From: Candidatus Albibeggiatoa sp. nov. NOAA
Lineage (GTDB): Bacteria > Pseudomonadota > Gammaproteobacteria > Beggiatoales > Beggiatoaceae
Assembly: GCA_025800385.1 (NCBI GenBank)
Contig: JAOXRS010000253.1
Span: 62,001 to 126,000, forward strand
Direction: 5' to 3'
Length of the DNA stretch: 64,000 nt
Under the pieces are notes generated by a model. That model saw only the letters and a program-made list of their open reading frames with translations, was not told where the DNA came from and did not search any database. Numbering within the stretch: position 1 is the first letter of the stretch; the number at the start of each line of letters is the position of its first letter. Shown here piece by piece: positions 7,850 through 17,458 of the stretch. The position numbers were made by a program, and so were the translations under genes.

Positions 7850-8812
7850 TTAGTGTATGACTTCTGCATTTTTCAAAATAGCACTATGGAAAATCAGACC
7901 CATACTATTTGATATTTTTAGATTAATCATCAACTGACCTTTCTTGTTCTGCTCGATTGGAATTTCGCTAGGCGACTGACCTGCTAAGATTTTCAATGCG
8001 GCTTGCGCTGCCCACTCTCCTTGTTCTTGAGGTATGTTAACCAATCCAACGGTTGTAAAAGGCATCATTGATTTAAGTGTTGTACCTGTTGGGATTTGCG
8101 TATGTATTAATACAAACTCTGCTGCTGCTTGGCTATCCCAATGTTGCACACCTTGTGTTGAAAGTAGCAATAATTGGTCAACTTGATCTTGCAATTTGAT
8201 ATAGGCCGCTTTCCATTCCTCAAAATTATTGACATAAATGGCTTTGTCAAACTGAATATTAAACTGTTCCTCATACGCTTTAATAATGCGCTTTGCTGAA
8301 TATGTATCGACTGCTAAAAACCCAAGTTGGCGACCTTCTGAATATCTTAATAATTGTTGTAATAATGGGCGGATTAAACCCACTTCGACCATGCCTGTGA
8401 CATTTTGATAAGGAAAACCATAAACGGAAGCATCCCAATTTACACCACAGAAAACAAAAGGTAGTTCTGCATCTTTATAAAATGGTTTAATCACATATTT
8501 GGACGCATTATCATCAGAGGCAATCACAATGTCGGGTTGATAAGATTCAATCAGTGTTTTTATACCTAAAGCGGCCTGCAGTTTAAAAGACTCCTCGCGG
8601 TTACGCTTGGTATCCATGCGTGCAACTTTAATATCAATCCCTGTAGGCTCTAATACTTGACGAATACCTTGTTCAACACCTGCACTCCAACCGTATTCAG
8701 CATGATAAGAATCCACATACAGCAGTTTTTTATTTGATAAATCAGTACTGGCAACAGCTTGTGTCGAAAAAAATATCAATAATAGCCAAATACCACATAG
8801 AGCTTGTTTCAT
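7850..8812 (-). CDS. ABC-type solute-binding protein (PF04392-like), paralog 1
   Basis: The ATG at 8812 is chosen because AAAGGAAAG precedes it and a signal peptide (MKQALCGIWLLLIFF) starts there; the product has 320 residues, like its neighbour. The mature part has the two-lobed periplasmic-binding layout of the uncharacterised ABC substrate-binding family: KKLLYVDSYHAEYGW at the start, DIVIASDDNASKYV, PFVFCGVNWD, and a GEWAAQAALKILAGQSP hinge region. It binds an unknown ligand in the periplasm. No permease or ATPase gene is adjacent, so it may feed a distant transporter or a sensory system. It is the downstream member of a tandem duplicate. Confidence 0.75.
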   Translation of the reverse strand: MKQALCGIWLLLIFFSTQAVASTDLSNKKLLYVDSYHAEYGWSAGVEQGIRQVLEPTGIDIKVARMDTKRNREESFKLQAALGIKTLIESYQPDIVIASDDNASKYVIKPFYKDAELPFVFCGVNWDASVYGFPYQNVTGMVEVGLIRPLLQQLLRYSEGRQLGFLAVDTYSAKRIIKAYEEQFNIQFDKAIYVNNFEEWKAAYIKLQDQVDQLLLLSTQGVQHWDSQAAAEFVLIHTQIPTGTTLKSMMPFTTVGLVNIPQEQGEWAAQAALKILAGQSPSEIPIEQNKKGQLMINLKISNSMGLIFHSAILKNAEVIH

Positions 8813-8915
8813 TGCGCTTTCCTTTAATGACAATCCAAAATCGACAAGCTCCAGTGTAAACTATTTATTGAATAATATCCTTACTTTAATAAGTGCAATT
8901 CATGGTCAGATTGAT

Positions 8916-9878
8916 TTAGCGAATTACCTCAGCGTTTTTCAAAATTGCATTATGGAAAATCAGACCAATGCTATTTGATATTTTGAGGTTAATAACCAAC
9001 TTACCTTTTTTGTTCTGCTCGATTGGAATTTCGCTAGGCGATTGACCCGCTAAGATTTTCAATGCGGCTTGTGCTGCCCACTCTCCCTGTTCTTGAGGCA
9101 CTTTAACAAAGCCCATGGTTGTAAAAGACATCATCCATTGCTGTACTGTGCCTGATGGAATATCAGTGTTTTCTAAAACAAAATCAACGGCTAAATCATT
9201 ATCCCAACCTTGAATACCTTTCGGTGATACTAATAATAATTGATCGACTTGTTGCTGTAGTTTGGTATAAGCTTGTTTCCATTCTTCAAACGTATTGACA
9301 TAAACTTCTTTGTCAAATTGAATACTGAATTGATCTTTATAAATACCAATCACTCGTTTTTCCGAATATGCATCCATCGATAAAACACCTAAACGCTGGC
9401 CTTTTGCATAACGAGACAGTTGTTTTAACAATGGCTGAATCAAGTTGATTTCTTCCATACCTGTGACGTTTTTGTAAGGAAAGCCATACACAGACGCATC
9501 CCAATTGACTCCGCAAAATACAAAAGGAATTTCTGCATCTTTGTAATAAGGCTTAATTAAATATTTGGAGGCATTATCATCAGATGCGATAACAACATCA
9601 GGTTGGTAAGATTCGATTAATGCTTTCACATCTAAAGCAGCTTGTAATTTAAAGGCTTCATCTCGGTTGCGTTTGGTATCCATACGCGCCACTTTAATAT
9701 CAATCCCTGTAGGCTCTAGTACTTGGCGTATACCTTGTTCAATGCCTGTGCTCCAACCGTAATCGGCATGATAGGAATCAACATAAAGTAATTTTTTATC
9801 AGACAAATCTGTAGTGGCAAGAACTTGCGATGCAAAAAAGACCAGCAATAACCACATTGTGTGTTGCATACGTCTCAT
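8916..9878 (-). CDS. ABC-type solute-binding protein (PF04392-like), paralog 2
   Basis: This 320-residue protein starts at an ATG preceded by GAGGAGGG and has a Sec signal (MWLLLVFFASQVLA). It is closely similar to the protein encoded at 7850-8812 over its whole length. Both share YVDSYHA, ARMDTKRNR, SDDNASKY, FCGVNWDASVYGFPY and an almost identical C-terminal 60 residues. The region around YVNTFEEW to IPSGT is more divergent, which may mark altered ligand preference. The two genes are separated by about 100 bases and probably arose by local duplication. Confidence 0.75.
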   Translation of the reverse strand: MRRMQHTMWLLLVFFASQVLATTDLSDKKLLYVDSYHADYGWSTGIEQGIRQVLEPTGIDIKVARMDTKRNRDEAFKLQAALDVKALIESYQPDVVIASDDNASKYLIKPYYKDAEIPFVFCGVNWDASVYGFPYKNVTGMEEINLIQPLLKQLSRYAKGQRLGVLSMDAYSEKRVIGIYKDQFSIQFDKEVYVNTFEEWKQAYTKLQQQVDQLLLVSPKGIQGWDNDLAVDFVLENTDIPSGTVQQWMMSFTTMGFVKVPQEQGEWAAQAALKILAGQSPSEIPIEQNKKGKLVINLKISNSIGLIFHNAILKNAEVIR

Positions 9879-10042
9879 GGTGTTTCCCTCCTCAGTATCA
9901 AGTTTACATATATAACCTAAAATAATTTTATGGTCTCATATTAAACATGATTTGTCAGCTTATATAGCATGAATAAATAAGGAAAAAATGCTTTAAAATG
10001 ATGTAAATAGCAGGAATAATGCCAATTGGTTTGAGGGAAATG

Positions 10043-10069
10043 AGTTGGCAATCAGGCTGACTACCAACT
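10043..10069 (-). terminator. possible terminator of the TPR lipoprotein gene
   Basis: AGTTGG and CCAACT form a six-pair stem eleven bases past the stop codon at 10080. The following T content on the minus strand is poor (CATTTCCC), so the call is weak. Confidence 0.35.
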
Positions 10070-10079
10070 TATCGTCACA

Positions 10080-11864
10080 TTATGGAATGAAACGTTGAAT
10101 CACTTTTTGAAGTTGCTCTTCATCTGGGAATAATTCGGTTGCCTGTTGCCAGACTAATTTAGCTTCCTCTTTTTGACCGCTGACCCAAAGCACTTCGCCT
10201 AAATGAGCAGCAATTTCGGGATCAGGCTTGAGTTCATAAGCCTTGCGCAAATAGCCAACCGCTTTATCAGTATCACCTTTACGATATAACACCCAACCCA
10301 TGCTATCTAAAATATAATATGCATTTGGTTCTAACTCATACGCTTTTTGTACCAGTTGATAAGCCTCGTCATATCGCTCTGTGTGATTAGATAAGCTGTA
10401 ACCTAACGCATTTAAAGCATCGACATGTTCAGGTTCAATTTCTAAAATGTAACGCAAATCGGTTTCTAATAATTGAATATGCCCCATTTTTTCCGCTAAC
10501 ATCGCTCGCATATAACGCAAATTTAAATTGTCAGGATATTGTTCAATATTTTCATCATAAACCATTAACGCATCAGAATAACGCTCTTGCTGCATGTACA
10601 ATTCCACTTCAAATTGCAACAAGCTTAATCGCTCTGAGTCACTATGGGTTGAAATACTGTGCAAATGCTCAACTGCTTGTTCAAACTCATCCAGCTCAAC
10701 CAATAAAACTGCAATCCGTGCTTGAGAGTTTAAATAGTTAGTGCTGGTTTCATCAATTTGTCGATACCATGCTAAAGCCGCATTGGGTTTCTTCTCTAAT
10801 TCTGCAATTTGGGCTAAATAGTAATACGCTAAATCATTATCTGAATCCACATTTAATAAGCGATTAAAATAGATTTTTGCTTTGGTTAGCTGTTCCATTT
10901 GTAAGTGCAACACACCTAATGCATATAACAATTTCTCATTATTAGGGTCTTTTGCAGTTAAGGATTCAAATGCAGTAATGGCCTCTGGCACTTGATCGTT
11001 TTCAGCCAATAAGCGCGCATAACTCAATTGCCAATCTTGGTTATCGGGCTTTTTTCCCAATAATTGTTTCAACCATGATAATGCCTGCTCAGTTTTGTTT
11101 TGCTGCGATAATACATAAATATAAACAGGAACGGCTTCATCATAAACGGCTTGCTCTGAGAAGTTTTCATTGGTTTCTTCTAATGTAAATAGCTGTTCTA
11201 ATACGGATTGTGCTTTTTCTAGCTTATCACCACCGACTAATACCCGTGCATATAACAATAATGTCACTGCATTATCACTATGTTTTTGCATCACTGAATC
11301 CATTAAACGTGCAACTTGATCTTGGTCTTGATCTTCAATCACTTCTAAAATAAGACGTTGCTGAGATTCAGGTTTATCTTGAAGAGCCGTTAATAAACGA
11401 TCCAAATGCTCTGCGGCTTCTTCAGGGCGATTTTGTTGGATAAGAATGCGTGTCAAGTTATAACGTGCTTGTAAACTGCCTGCATCCAACCTTAACCATA
11501 ATTTTGTGGCTTGATAGGCCAGTGGGTAATCTTTCTCATGTAACGCTAAACGGGCTGCTCGTTCTGCTAATTCAAGATCAAATAATACCTGAGCAATTTC
11601 TAAAAAATATTGTGCAGATAAGGAATAATAACCGCGCCGTCCTGCTAACTCAGCCACCATAAACTTATATGAAAATTCTTGATTGGCAGAAATAAACTCA
11701 GCAGAACTAGGATGCAAGGGGATAATGGCTTCATTGCTGGGTGCATTGGGTACACCTTCTTGTGCATTAGCCTCACCTTGGTGGATAAGTTGCCCGCCAC
11801 AACTGGCGAGTAAATTAACTAATACAATAATACAGAGTTGTTTACCTAATAATTTGATATTCAC
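10080..11864 (-). CDS. TPR-repeat outer-membrane lipoprotein
   Basis: The GTG at 11864 has GGAG six bases upstream and gives a clean lipoprotein signal, VNLLASC, with the lipid-modified Cys in a LASC lipobox. The ATG at 11876 is the alternative start and would add MEHH. The product has about 594 residues. From about residue 60 to the end it is a continuous series of TPR helices, for example AYYYLAQIAELEKKPNAALAW and ALNALGYSLSNHTERYDEA; the last repeats (YILDSMGWVLYRKGD) are closest to consensus. Such proteins usually act as periplasmic scaffolds for envelope or polysaccharide machinery. No specific partner is suggested by the neighbours. Confidence 0.8.
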   Translation of the reverse strand: MNIKLLGKQLCIIVLVNLLASCGGQLIHQGEANAQEGVPNAPSNEAIIPLHPSSAEFISANQEFSYKFMVAELAGRRGYYSLSAQYFLEIAQVLFDLELAERAARLALHEKDYPLAYQATKLWLRLDAGSLQARYNLTRILIQQNRPEEAAEHLDRLLTALQDKPESQQRLILEVIEDQDQDQVARLMDSVMQKHSDNAVTLLLYARVLVGGDKLEKAQSVLEQLFTLEETNENFSEQAVYDEAVPVYIYVLSQQNKTEQALSWLKQLLGKKPDNQDWQLSYARLLAENDQVPEAITAFESLTAKDPNNEKLLYALGVLHLQMEQLTKAKIYFNRLLNVDSDNDLAYYYLAQIAELEKKPNAALAWYRQIDETSTNYLNSQARIAVLLVELDEFEQAVEHLHSISTHSDSERLSLLQFEVELYMQQERYSDALMVYDENIEQYPDNLNLRYMRAMLAEKMGHIQLLETDLRYILEIEPEHVDALNALGYSLSNHTERYDEAYQLVQKAYELEPNAYYILDSMGWVLYRKGDTDKAVGYLRKAYELKPDPEIAAHLGEVLWVSGQKEEAKLVWQQATELFPDEEQLQKVIQRFIP

Positions 11865-12100
11865 ATGATGCTCCATAACGGGCGTTTTATTTTTTTATGC
11901 ATTATTCAATGGCTTTTTGTTTTAATTCGGGTTGCAATGCAACTTTATCAATATTGAGTGGATATTTTTCATAGACTGACAGATTCACTTAAAATAATAT
12001 GCTTGGTATATTAAGCTGAAACGCAAAAAAATTAAATAACAGGCGACCGAAATTTCTCAGCCCGTCACAAAAAATATTAACTGATTGAGTTTAAGAATTT

Positions 12101-12625
12101 ATGCAACAATTGATGATTTGTGGTATCGCAGACAATCAACCACAATTATTAACCCAAGTAAGTAAGGCTATTTTAGATTGCGGTGGACAAATTATAGATA
12201 GTCGAGCAACCGTATTCGGCCATACTTTATCACTCAATTTACAAGTATCTGGAAGCTGGGATGCCATTGTCAAAATTGAAGGTTTATTGCCTCGCCTGCA
12301 AAAACAATACGAGTTTAATTTTATCAGCGCGAGAATGGAAGCAAGACAAATCGTCACAAACGTCATGCCATATGCAATTGAGGTGATTGCATTATACGAT
12401 CCTAAACTGGTATATGAGTTGTGTCAATTTTTTACAAGTCGCGATATTGCAATTGAAGAACTGGCAAGTCAGCGTTATGTACCCACCCAAACCAATACAC
12501 TGATGTATTCGATTTCGATGACGGTTTATATTCCAAATGACGATTCTATTGCGCAACTACGTACAGAATTTATGGATTTTTGTGATGATTTAAATTTGGA
12601 TGCGATTATGGCACCAGTTAAATAA
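12101..12625 (+). CDS. GcvR-like ACT-domain regulatory protein
   Basis: This 174-residue protein has two ACT-type halves, an N-terminal MICGIADNQPQLLTQVSKAI and a second starting near IEVIALYDPKLVYEL. It shows no DNA-binding domain. This is the layout of GcvR, the glycine cleavage repressor accessory protein that works by binding GcvA. The gcvPA gene lies about 10 kb away, which fits glycine metabolism but does not prove regulation. No gcvA-like LysR regulator is in the window. It could alternatively be another amino-acid-sensing ACT protein. Confidence 0.7.
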   Translation: MQQLMICGIADNQPQLLTQVSKAILDCGGQIIDSRATVFGHTLSLNLQVSGSWDAIVKIEGLLPRLQKQYEFNFISARMEARQIVTNVMPYAIEVIALYDPKLVYELCQFFTSRDIAIEELASQRYVPTQTNTLMYSISMTVYIPNDDSIAQLRTEFMDFCDDLNLDAIMAPVK

Positions 12626-12638
12626 TTTGCTTTAAGCT

Positions 12639-12669
12639 AACTGCCAATCATATGCGTTGACTGGCAGTT
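12639..12669. terminator. bidirectional terminator hairpin
   Basis: AACTGCCA (12639-12646) pairs with TGGCAGTT (12662-12669), followed on the plus strand by TTCACTTTTT. It separates the convergent GcvR-like and TRAP permease genes. The same CTGCCA/TGGCAG core recurs at 14833. Confidence 0.7.
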
Positions 12670-12677
12670 TTCACTTT

Positions 12678-14750
12678 TTATGCAGTAGCTCGAGGCATGT
12701 CACGCCATTTTTGCAACATGAAAATCATACCAAATAAGCCAACACCAATCGCATAGCTTAAATAAGGATGTGGTAAAGCAGCCAGTCTTGCAACTTCATT
12801 GGGTAAGAATAAAACCAACATAGCAGGAATAAATAGCAAACGTTCATACCATGTGGTGCGGATATAAAAATAACTTTGCAAGAAAGACACAAACGCGAAC
12901 ATTCCGAGTGTTGTCATCAAGAAAATAAGCCCTACTTCAAACGGATTGGTAATCCATACCCAACCACTGGCATTGCTAGGATCATATTCATCAATTGCCC
13001 GAATCAGCAAAATTTCTGAATTGAAGAAAAATACAAACGGTAAAATTGCGGTACGCATATCGTAGGTAAAGCCTTGAATACCGGTTTTAATTGCATTGGC
13101 TCGGGCAATCCCTGCAGCAGCATAAGCAGCAATTCCCACTGGCGGCGTATCATCAGCCAAAATCCCAAAGTAGAACACGAATAAATGCGCAGCAATTGCA
13201 GGCACTAAATAACCTGTATCCATTGATAGGCTTAAAATCACAGGTGCGGTGAGCGATGCCATGATGATGTAGTTCGCTGTTGTCGGTAAACCCATACCTA
13301 GAATTAAAGAAATAAACGCAGTGAAAATCAGAATCAGCATGATATTGCCATTGGCCAATTGTTCGATCACTTCGATTAAGACTTGGCCGATGCCTGTCAA
13401 CGTCACTGAACCCACAACAATACCCGCAACAGCTGTGGCTAACGCAATCGGAACCATGTTTCTCGCCCCAGATACCATGCCATTGAAAATATCAACAAAA
13501 CCTTGGGTAAATGTCGCGGTATTGAGACTTTGCTTCGTCATGAGCGCGGTAATCGGACGCTGTACAACCATAATTAACATGATGAACATAATGGCATTGA
13601 ATGCGGCGGAAATCGCGGATTGTTGTAGCCACACCAGTGTATAAATTAGGAAGAAAATAGGAATCAGATAATGTAGACCTGATAAAAATGTTTTGAGTTT
13701 AGGTGGTAATAAACTAGGGTCTTCACCTTTGATGCCTAATTTACAGGCTTCTAAATGCACTACGTAGAACAAAGCAAAATAGGAAACAAATGCAGGAATG
13801 AACGCTGCGTAAATTACATTTGCATAGCTGATACCTAAATATTCCGCAATGATAAAAGCTGCTGCACCCATAATTGGTGGCATTAACTGGCCGTTGGTGC
13901 TGGCTGCCACTTCAACCGCTGCTGCTTTATGGGCAGGAAACCCCACATGCTTCATTAAGGGAATTGTAAATGTACCTGTTGTCACTGTGTTGGCTGTTGA
14001 TGAGCCTGAAATAATGCCCGTTAAACCACTGGCAACGACGGAAGCTTTGGCAGGCCCACCACGAAAACGGCCTAACACTGCATAAGATAAATTAATAAAA
14101 TACTGTCCTGCTCCCGCTTTTTCTAATAACGAACCAAATAATACAAATAGAAAAACAAAACTGGCACTTACGCCCAACGGTACACCAAAAATACCTTCTG
14201 TAGTCAAAAACATATGACCTGCTAATTTATTTAAACTTGCACCACGATGCGCAATCATTTCAGGCATATAAGGGCCAAAATGATCGTAGACCAAAAATAC
14301 AATCGCCACAATCGCCAAAGCAGGGCCTAAAACCCGCCGAGAGGCTTCAAGTAAGAAAAAGGTCGTAATCATTGCAATAATAATGTCGCGCTGTAAATAA
14401 TCTCCGGGACGTAGGGCTAATGATTTGAATTCCCAGAAAATATAAAACGCACCAATACTGGCAATCACAGCAAATAGAAAATCATACCAACTAATCGAAA
14501 ATTTAGACCAACGATGTAAAAACGGATAAATCAAAAAAGCCAGCAATAACGCAAAACTCAGATGGATCGAACGCACTTGAGTGGAGTTAAACGGGTCGGG
14601 GGCAATAACTGTATACAGTTGAAATAAAGACCAACAAAACGCAATAATAGCAACCAGCCAATACTGCCAGCGTTGACTATTAAAATGCCGCTGACCTTCC
14701 AATGCTTCAGCAGAATTTGTGTTTAAATTATCGAGGGTCGAAGATTGCAT
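12678..14750 (-). CDS. TRAP transporter fused 4TM-12TM permease
   Basis: The ATG at 14750 (MQSSTLDNL) is chosen for its AAGG site and because the longer upstream part (MLFRAICSI...) lacks one. This gives about 690 residues. The N-terminal 170 residues carry several hydrophobic helices like a DctQ small subunit. The rest is a DctM-type large subunit with GLTGIISGSSTANTVTTG, GFPAHKAAAVEVAAS and MGLPTTANYIIMA. This fused form is typical of TAXI-type TRAP systems, which import organic acids or related solutes using an ion gradient. No TAXI or DctP binding protein gene is next to it. Confidence 0.9.
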   Translation of the reverse strand: MQSSTLDNLNTNSAEALEGQRHFNSQRWQYWLVAIIAFCWSLFQLYTVIAPDPFNSTQVRSIHLSFALLLAFLIYPFLHRWSKFSISWYDFLFAVIASIGAFYIFWEFKSLALRPGDYLQRDIIIAMITTFFLLEASRRVLGPALAIVAIVFLVYDHFGPYMPEMIAHRGASLNKLAGHMFLTTEGIFGVPLGVSASFVFLFVLFGSLLEKAGAGQYFINLSYAVLGRFRGGPAKASVVASGLTGIISGSSTANTVTTGTFTIPLMKHVGFPAHKAAAVEVAASTNGQLMPPIMGAAAFIIAEYLGISYANVIYAAFIPAFVSYFALFYVVHLEACKLGIKGEDPSLLPPKLKTFLSGLHYLIPIFFLIYTLVWLQQSAISAAFNAIMFIMLIMVVQRPITALMTKQSLNTATFTQGFVDIFNGMVSGARNMVPIALATAVAGIVVGSVTLTGIGQVLIEVIEQLANGNIMLILIFTAFISLILGMGLPTTANYIIMASLTAPVILSLSMDTGYLVPAIAAHLFVFYFGILADDTPPVGIAAYAAAGIARANAIKTGIQGFTYDMRTAILPFVFFFNSEILLIRAIDEYDPSNASGWVWITNPFEVGLIFLMTTLGMFAFVSFLQSYFYIRTTWYERLLFIPAMLVLFLPNEVARLAALPHPYLSYAIGVGLFGMIFMLQKWRDMPRATA

Positions 14751-14832
14751 ATTGATACCTTGATATGAACTAGGCCTAATAATGCTGCAAATGGCGCGGA
14801 ATAACAAAAGTTATTTGTAACTAGATAAAATG

Positions 14833-14865
14833 AAGACTGCCAATCTCTGAGAAAGTGGCAGCCTT
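14833..14865. terminator. bidirectional terminator hairpin
   Basis: AAGACTGCCA (14833-14842) pairs with TGGCAGCCTT (14856-14865) with one G-U. On the minus strand CATTTTATC follows. It lies just past the stop of the NRPS-like gene and upstream of the TRAP permease gene. Confidence 0.7.
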
Positions 14866-14882
14866 AATGAGACTGAGATTGC

Positions 14883-17339
14883 TTAGATTTTACCTAATGG
14901 CTCAATACTACCATTGTGTAAACGTTTGCCTAAGTAACCTGTTTTGTATAAACGCGAATGAGGTTGTTGATTTAAGAAATTGGGTTGAATAAAAGTATGT
15001 TGAGTCAATACATCATTATCTAAATAACCACGACATACGCCTGCACCACCAATACAAATCTCACCAATTGCACCGACAGGTAATAAATGATTTTGTTTAG
15101 ATACAATATACGCTGTTTCCCCAGCCAACATAAATTCAGACACTTCAGCTTCAGATTGCAAACATTGCACGTATGAAGCGAGCGTTGTTTCTGGGCTGTC
15201 CTCTAAATTGAAAACTAATAAATTATCTAAACGTTGTAACTGGGCGTGTAAAGCAGGGGTTAAACATTCACCATTTAGCATAATCACTGATAAATCATGT
15301 AATGGTGTTAAACCATGCTCCGTAATTAAAGCTTGCAATGCTTGTGGTGTGGTTTGCAGAATAGAGGCTTGGTGTTGTTGTAAACTGTTTGCTAAAGCTT
15401 GTTGGCTTGGTAAAACCACCGTAACACCTAAAATTAGTCCACCGATTAAGCTCAATGCTGCCATATCAGTGTGTGTCTCTGTTGTGTATACCACATCGCT
15501 ATGATGCCAATGAAAGCTTGTTGTTAAATGTGTGCAAAAGTGTTGTAAATTGGATTGTTCCACCATTACAACGTTATCCCCTTGACAACTCAAGTAAGCT
15601 AAATCTGAAGCTTTTGTTGTAATCTTGGGTTCATGTGTTTCGTGAGTTGAAGATAAAATGGTTTCAATATTTGATGTGGTCAGCGTGATTTTACACTGTT
15701 GTAAAGCTTGCTGTGTTTCATCATAGGTATTTTGTAAGACATAAGCTGCACCTGCTTTTAGCACACCCCATAATGCAATGCTCAGTTGTATACTACTGTC
15801 TACACAAACAGCAATACAATCATCTGCTTTTACACCTTGCTGAATTAAATAATGGGCGACTTGATTGGCTTTTTGGTTTAACTCGCTATAAGTGAGTGTT
15901 TTATCAGCATGGATGATCGCGGCTTTGTCGCCTTGTTGCTGTACTTGCTCTAAAAATAAATCATTTAAACTGTAAGCTAAATTTTCAGTTTGATGTGAAG
16001 GGTTAGCATTATGCACAAGCTGCTGAATTTCTAATTGTGTTAATGGGTTAATAGCAGATAAATCAATGTTGCACTGATTAACGATGCTACTCAACACTTG
16101 TTCAAAATGTTGGGCAGTACGTTGAACTTGTTCATGACTATAAACATCAGTGTGATAAGAAAATTGGATTTGCGTCAATTCAGATGTTGGGGTCATGGAA
16201 ACCACTAATTCAAAGCCACTGTGTTTAAAGCTTTCTGTAACACTGATTTGAATACCATCATTTTCAGAAATATATGATGTAGGCTCAAAACAAAGCACAT
16301 GGTCAACAATTGGGAATTGCAAATGTTGTTGAATATCCGCAAAAGAGTGATATTGATGAGCTTGATGGGTTTGTAAATCTTGATGCGTTTTTTGTAATAA
16401 TTGCTCGAAGTTGTCTTTTTGATGGGTTTTGATCCGAATCGGAATAATATTATTTAATAAACCTACCACGGATTGTGTATTGAATTGCTCAGAATTTAAC
16501 GCAGTGGTTGTACCGAAAACCACGTCTTGACAGTCGTTGTAATAACACAATAAATAACCCCAAACGGTTTGTAATATTGTATTAACAGGTATCGCTTTTT
16601 GCTCTGCTAGTTGAAACAGTTGCTGGGAAATGGTTGGCGCAAGTTGTGTTGTATATTGTGCAGCTTGCGTTGCCTCTTGATTGGCTTGATTATCTTTCGG
16701 TACGCTCATGATAGTTTGATAATCATGTAAATAATGTTGCCAATACTGATGTGAATCTTGATCGGTTTGTTGGCTTAACCACTCGGTATAGTGATGATAT
16801 GGCGTAATGGCAGGTAATTGTGGATTTTTATTTTCTTTTAATGATTGGTAGGTTTCTATAAGTGATTGTTGCAACAAGTGACTACAGTGACTATCAAGTA
16901 AAATAGCATGATAAGTCCACACCATGGCAAAATGTCGGGTGTCTAATTGAAACAAAGTGACGCGGCTTAAAATATCTTGATAAAGGTTAAAACCTTGTGC
17001 TCTATCTTGTTGTTTAAATGTGTGTAAATATTCTTGTTGCTCTTGTGGTGTTAAACGCTGAATATCGGTAAATCGAAACTCGACATCAACATGCTCTAAC
17101 GCCATTTGCAAAGGCTGTAAACCCTTATGAACAAAAATAGTACGTAATATATCGTAGTGATTGGTCAGGGTTTGCCAACTTGCGTGCATCAACTGTGCAT
17201 CAAGCTCCCCCACAATATTAAAAGTTAATTGTTCAAGATAAGCAGTATTATCTGCCGTTTGCAACATATAGTGCAAAATATTTTCTTGCGCAGGTGAGAG
17301 CGCGTAGAGGTCATTAAGAGAAGTTTGTTTGCTGAGCAT
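14883..17339 (-). CDS. NRPS-derived condensation/adenylation-like protein lacking key catalytic motifs
   Basis: This 818-residue protein has a condensation-like domain (about 10-440) and an adenylation-like domain (455-818). In the first, the family HHxxxDG motif reads HAILLDS (144-150): the catalytic second His is Ala145 and Gly is Ser. In the second, A1 (LTYSEL) and A6 (GEICIGGAGVCRGYL) are clear. The A3 phosphate loop (TSGSTGxPKG) is missing around 579-590, A5 is degraded (NLEDSPETT), and A7 reads YKTGYL instead of YKTGDL. The protein stops at GSIEPLGKI, so the C-terminal lid with the A10 Lys is absent, and there is no carrier domain. The frame is otherwise intact. It is unlikely to activate or condense amino acids; a binding, regulatory or decaying remnant role are the alternatives. 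Confidence 0.8.
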   Translation of the reverse strand: MLSKQTSLNDLYALSPAQENILHYMLQTADNTAYLEQLTFNIVGELDAQLMHASWQTLTNHYDILRTIFVHKGLQPLQMALEHVDVEFRFTDIQRLTPQEQQEYLHTFKQQDRAQGFNLYQDILSRVTLFQLDTRHFAMVWTYHAILLDSHCSHLLQQSLIETYQSLKENKNPQLPAITPYHHYTEWLSQQTDQDSHQYWQHYLHDYQTIMSVPKDNQANQEATQAAQYTTQLAPTISQQLFQLAEQKAIPVNTILQTVWGYLLCYYNDCQDVVFGTTTALNSEQFNTQSVVGLLNNIIPIRIKTHQKDNFEQLLQKTHQDLQTHQAHQYHSFADIQQHLQFPIVDHVLCFEPTSYISENDGIQISVTESFKHSGFELVVSMTPTSELTQIQFSYHTDVYSHEQVQRTAQHFEQVLSSIVNQCNIDLSAINPLTQLEIQQLVHNANPSHQTENLAYSLNDLFLEQVQQQGDKAAIIHADKTLTYSELNQKANQVAHYLIQQGVKADDCIAVCVDSSIQLSIALWGVLKAGAAYVLQNTYDETQQALQQCKITLTTSNIETILSSTHETHEPKITTKASDLAYLSCQGDNVVMVEQSNLQHFCTHLTTSFHWHHSDVVYTTETHTDMAALSLIGGLILGVTVVLPSQQALANSLQQHQASILQTTPQALQALITEHGLTPLHDLSVIMLNGECLTPALHAQLQRLDNLLVFNLEDSPETTLASYVQCLQSEAEVSEFMLAGETAYIVSKQNHLLPVGAIGEICIGGAGVCRGYLDNDVLTQHTFIQPNFLNQQPHSRLYKTGYLGKRLHNGSIEPLGKI

Positions 17340-17458
17340 GATAAATCATCTTTTTTTGCGTCTACCTAAACGGGGAAATTAAGCAAGTTTGAAACCAATA
17401 AAACACAATTTAATGCTAAATTTTAAACGACAACATATTTCAGTTTGATGACAGCAAC

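Noticed and set aside
14883..17339. Functional NRPS loading or condensation module
   Set aside because: Key residues and the C-terminal lid and carrier domain are missing.
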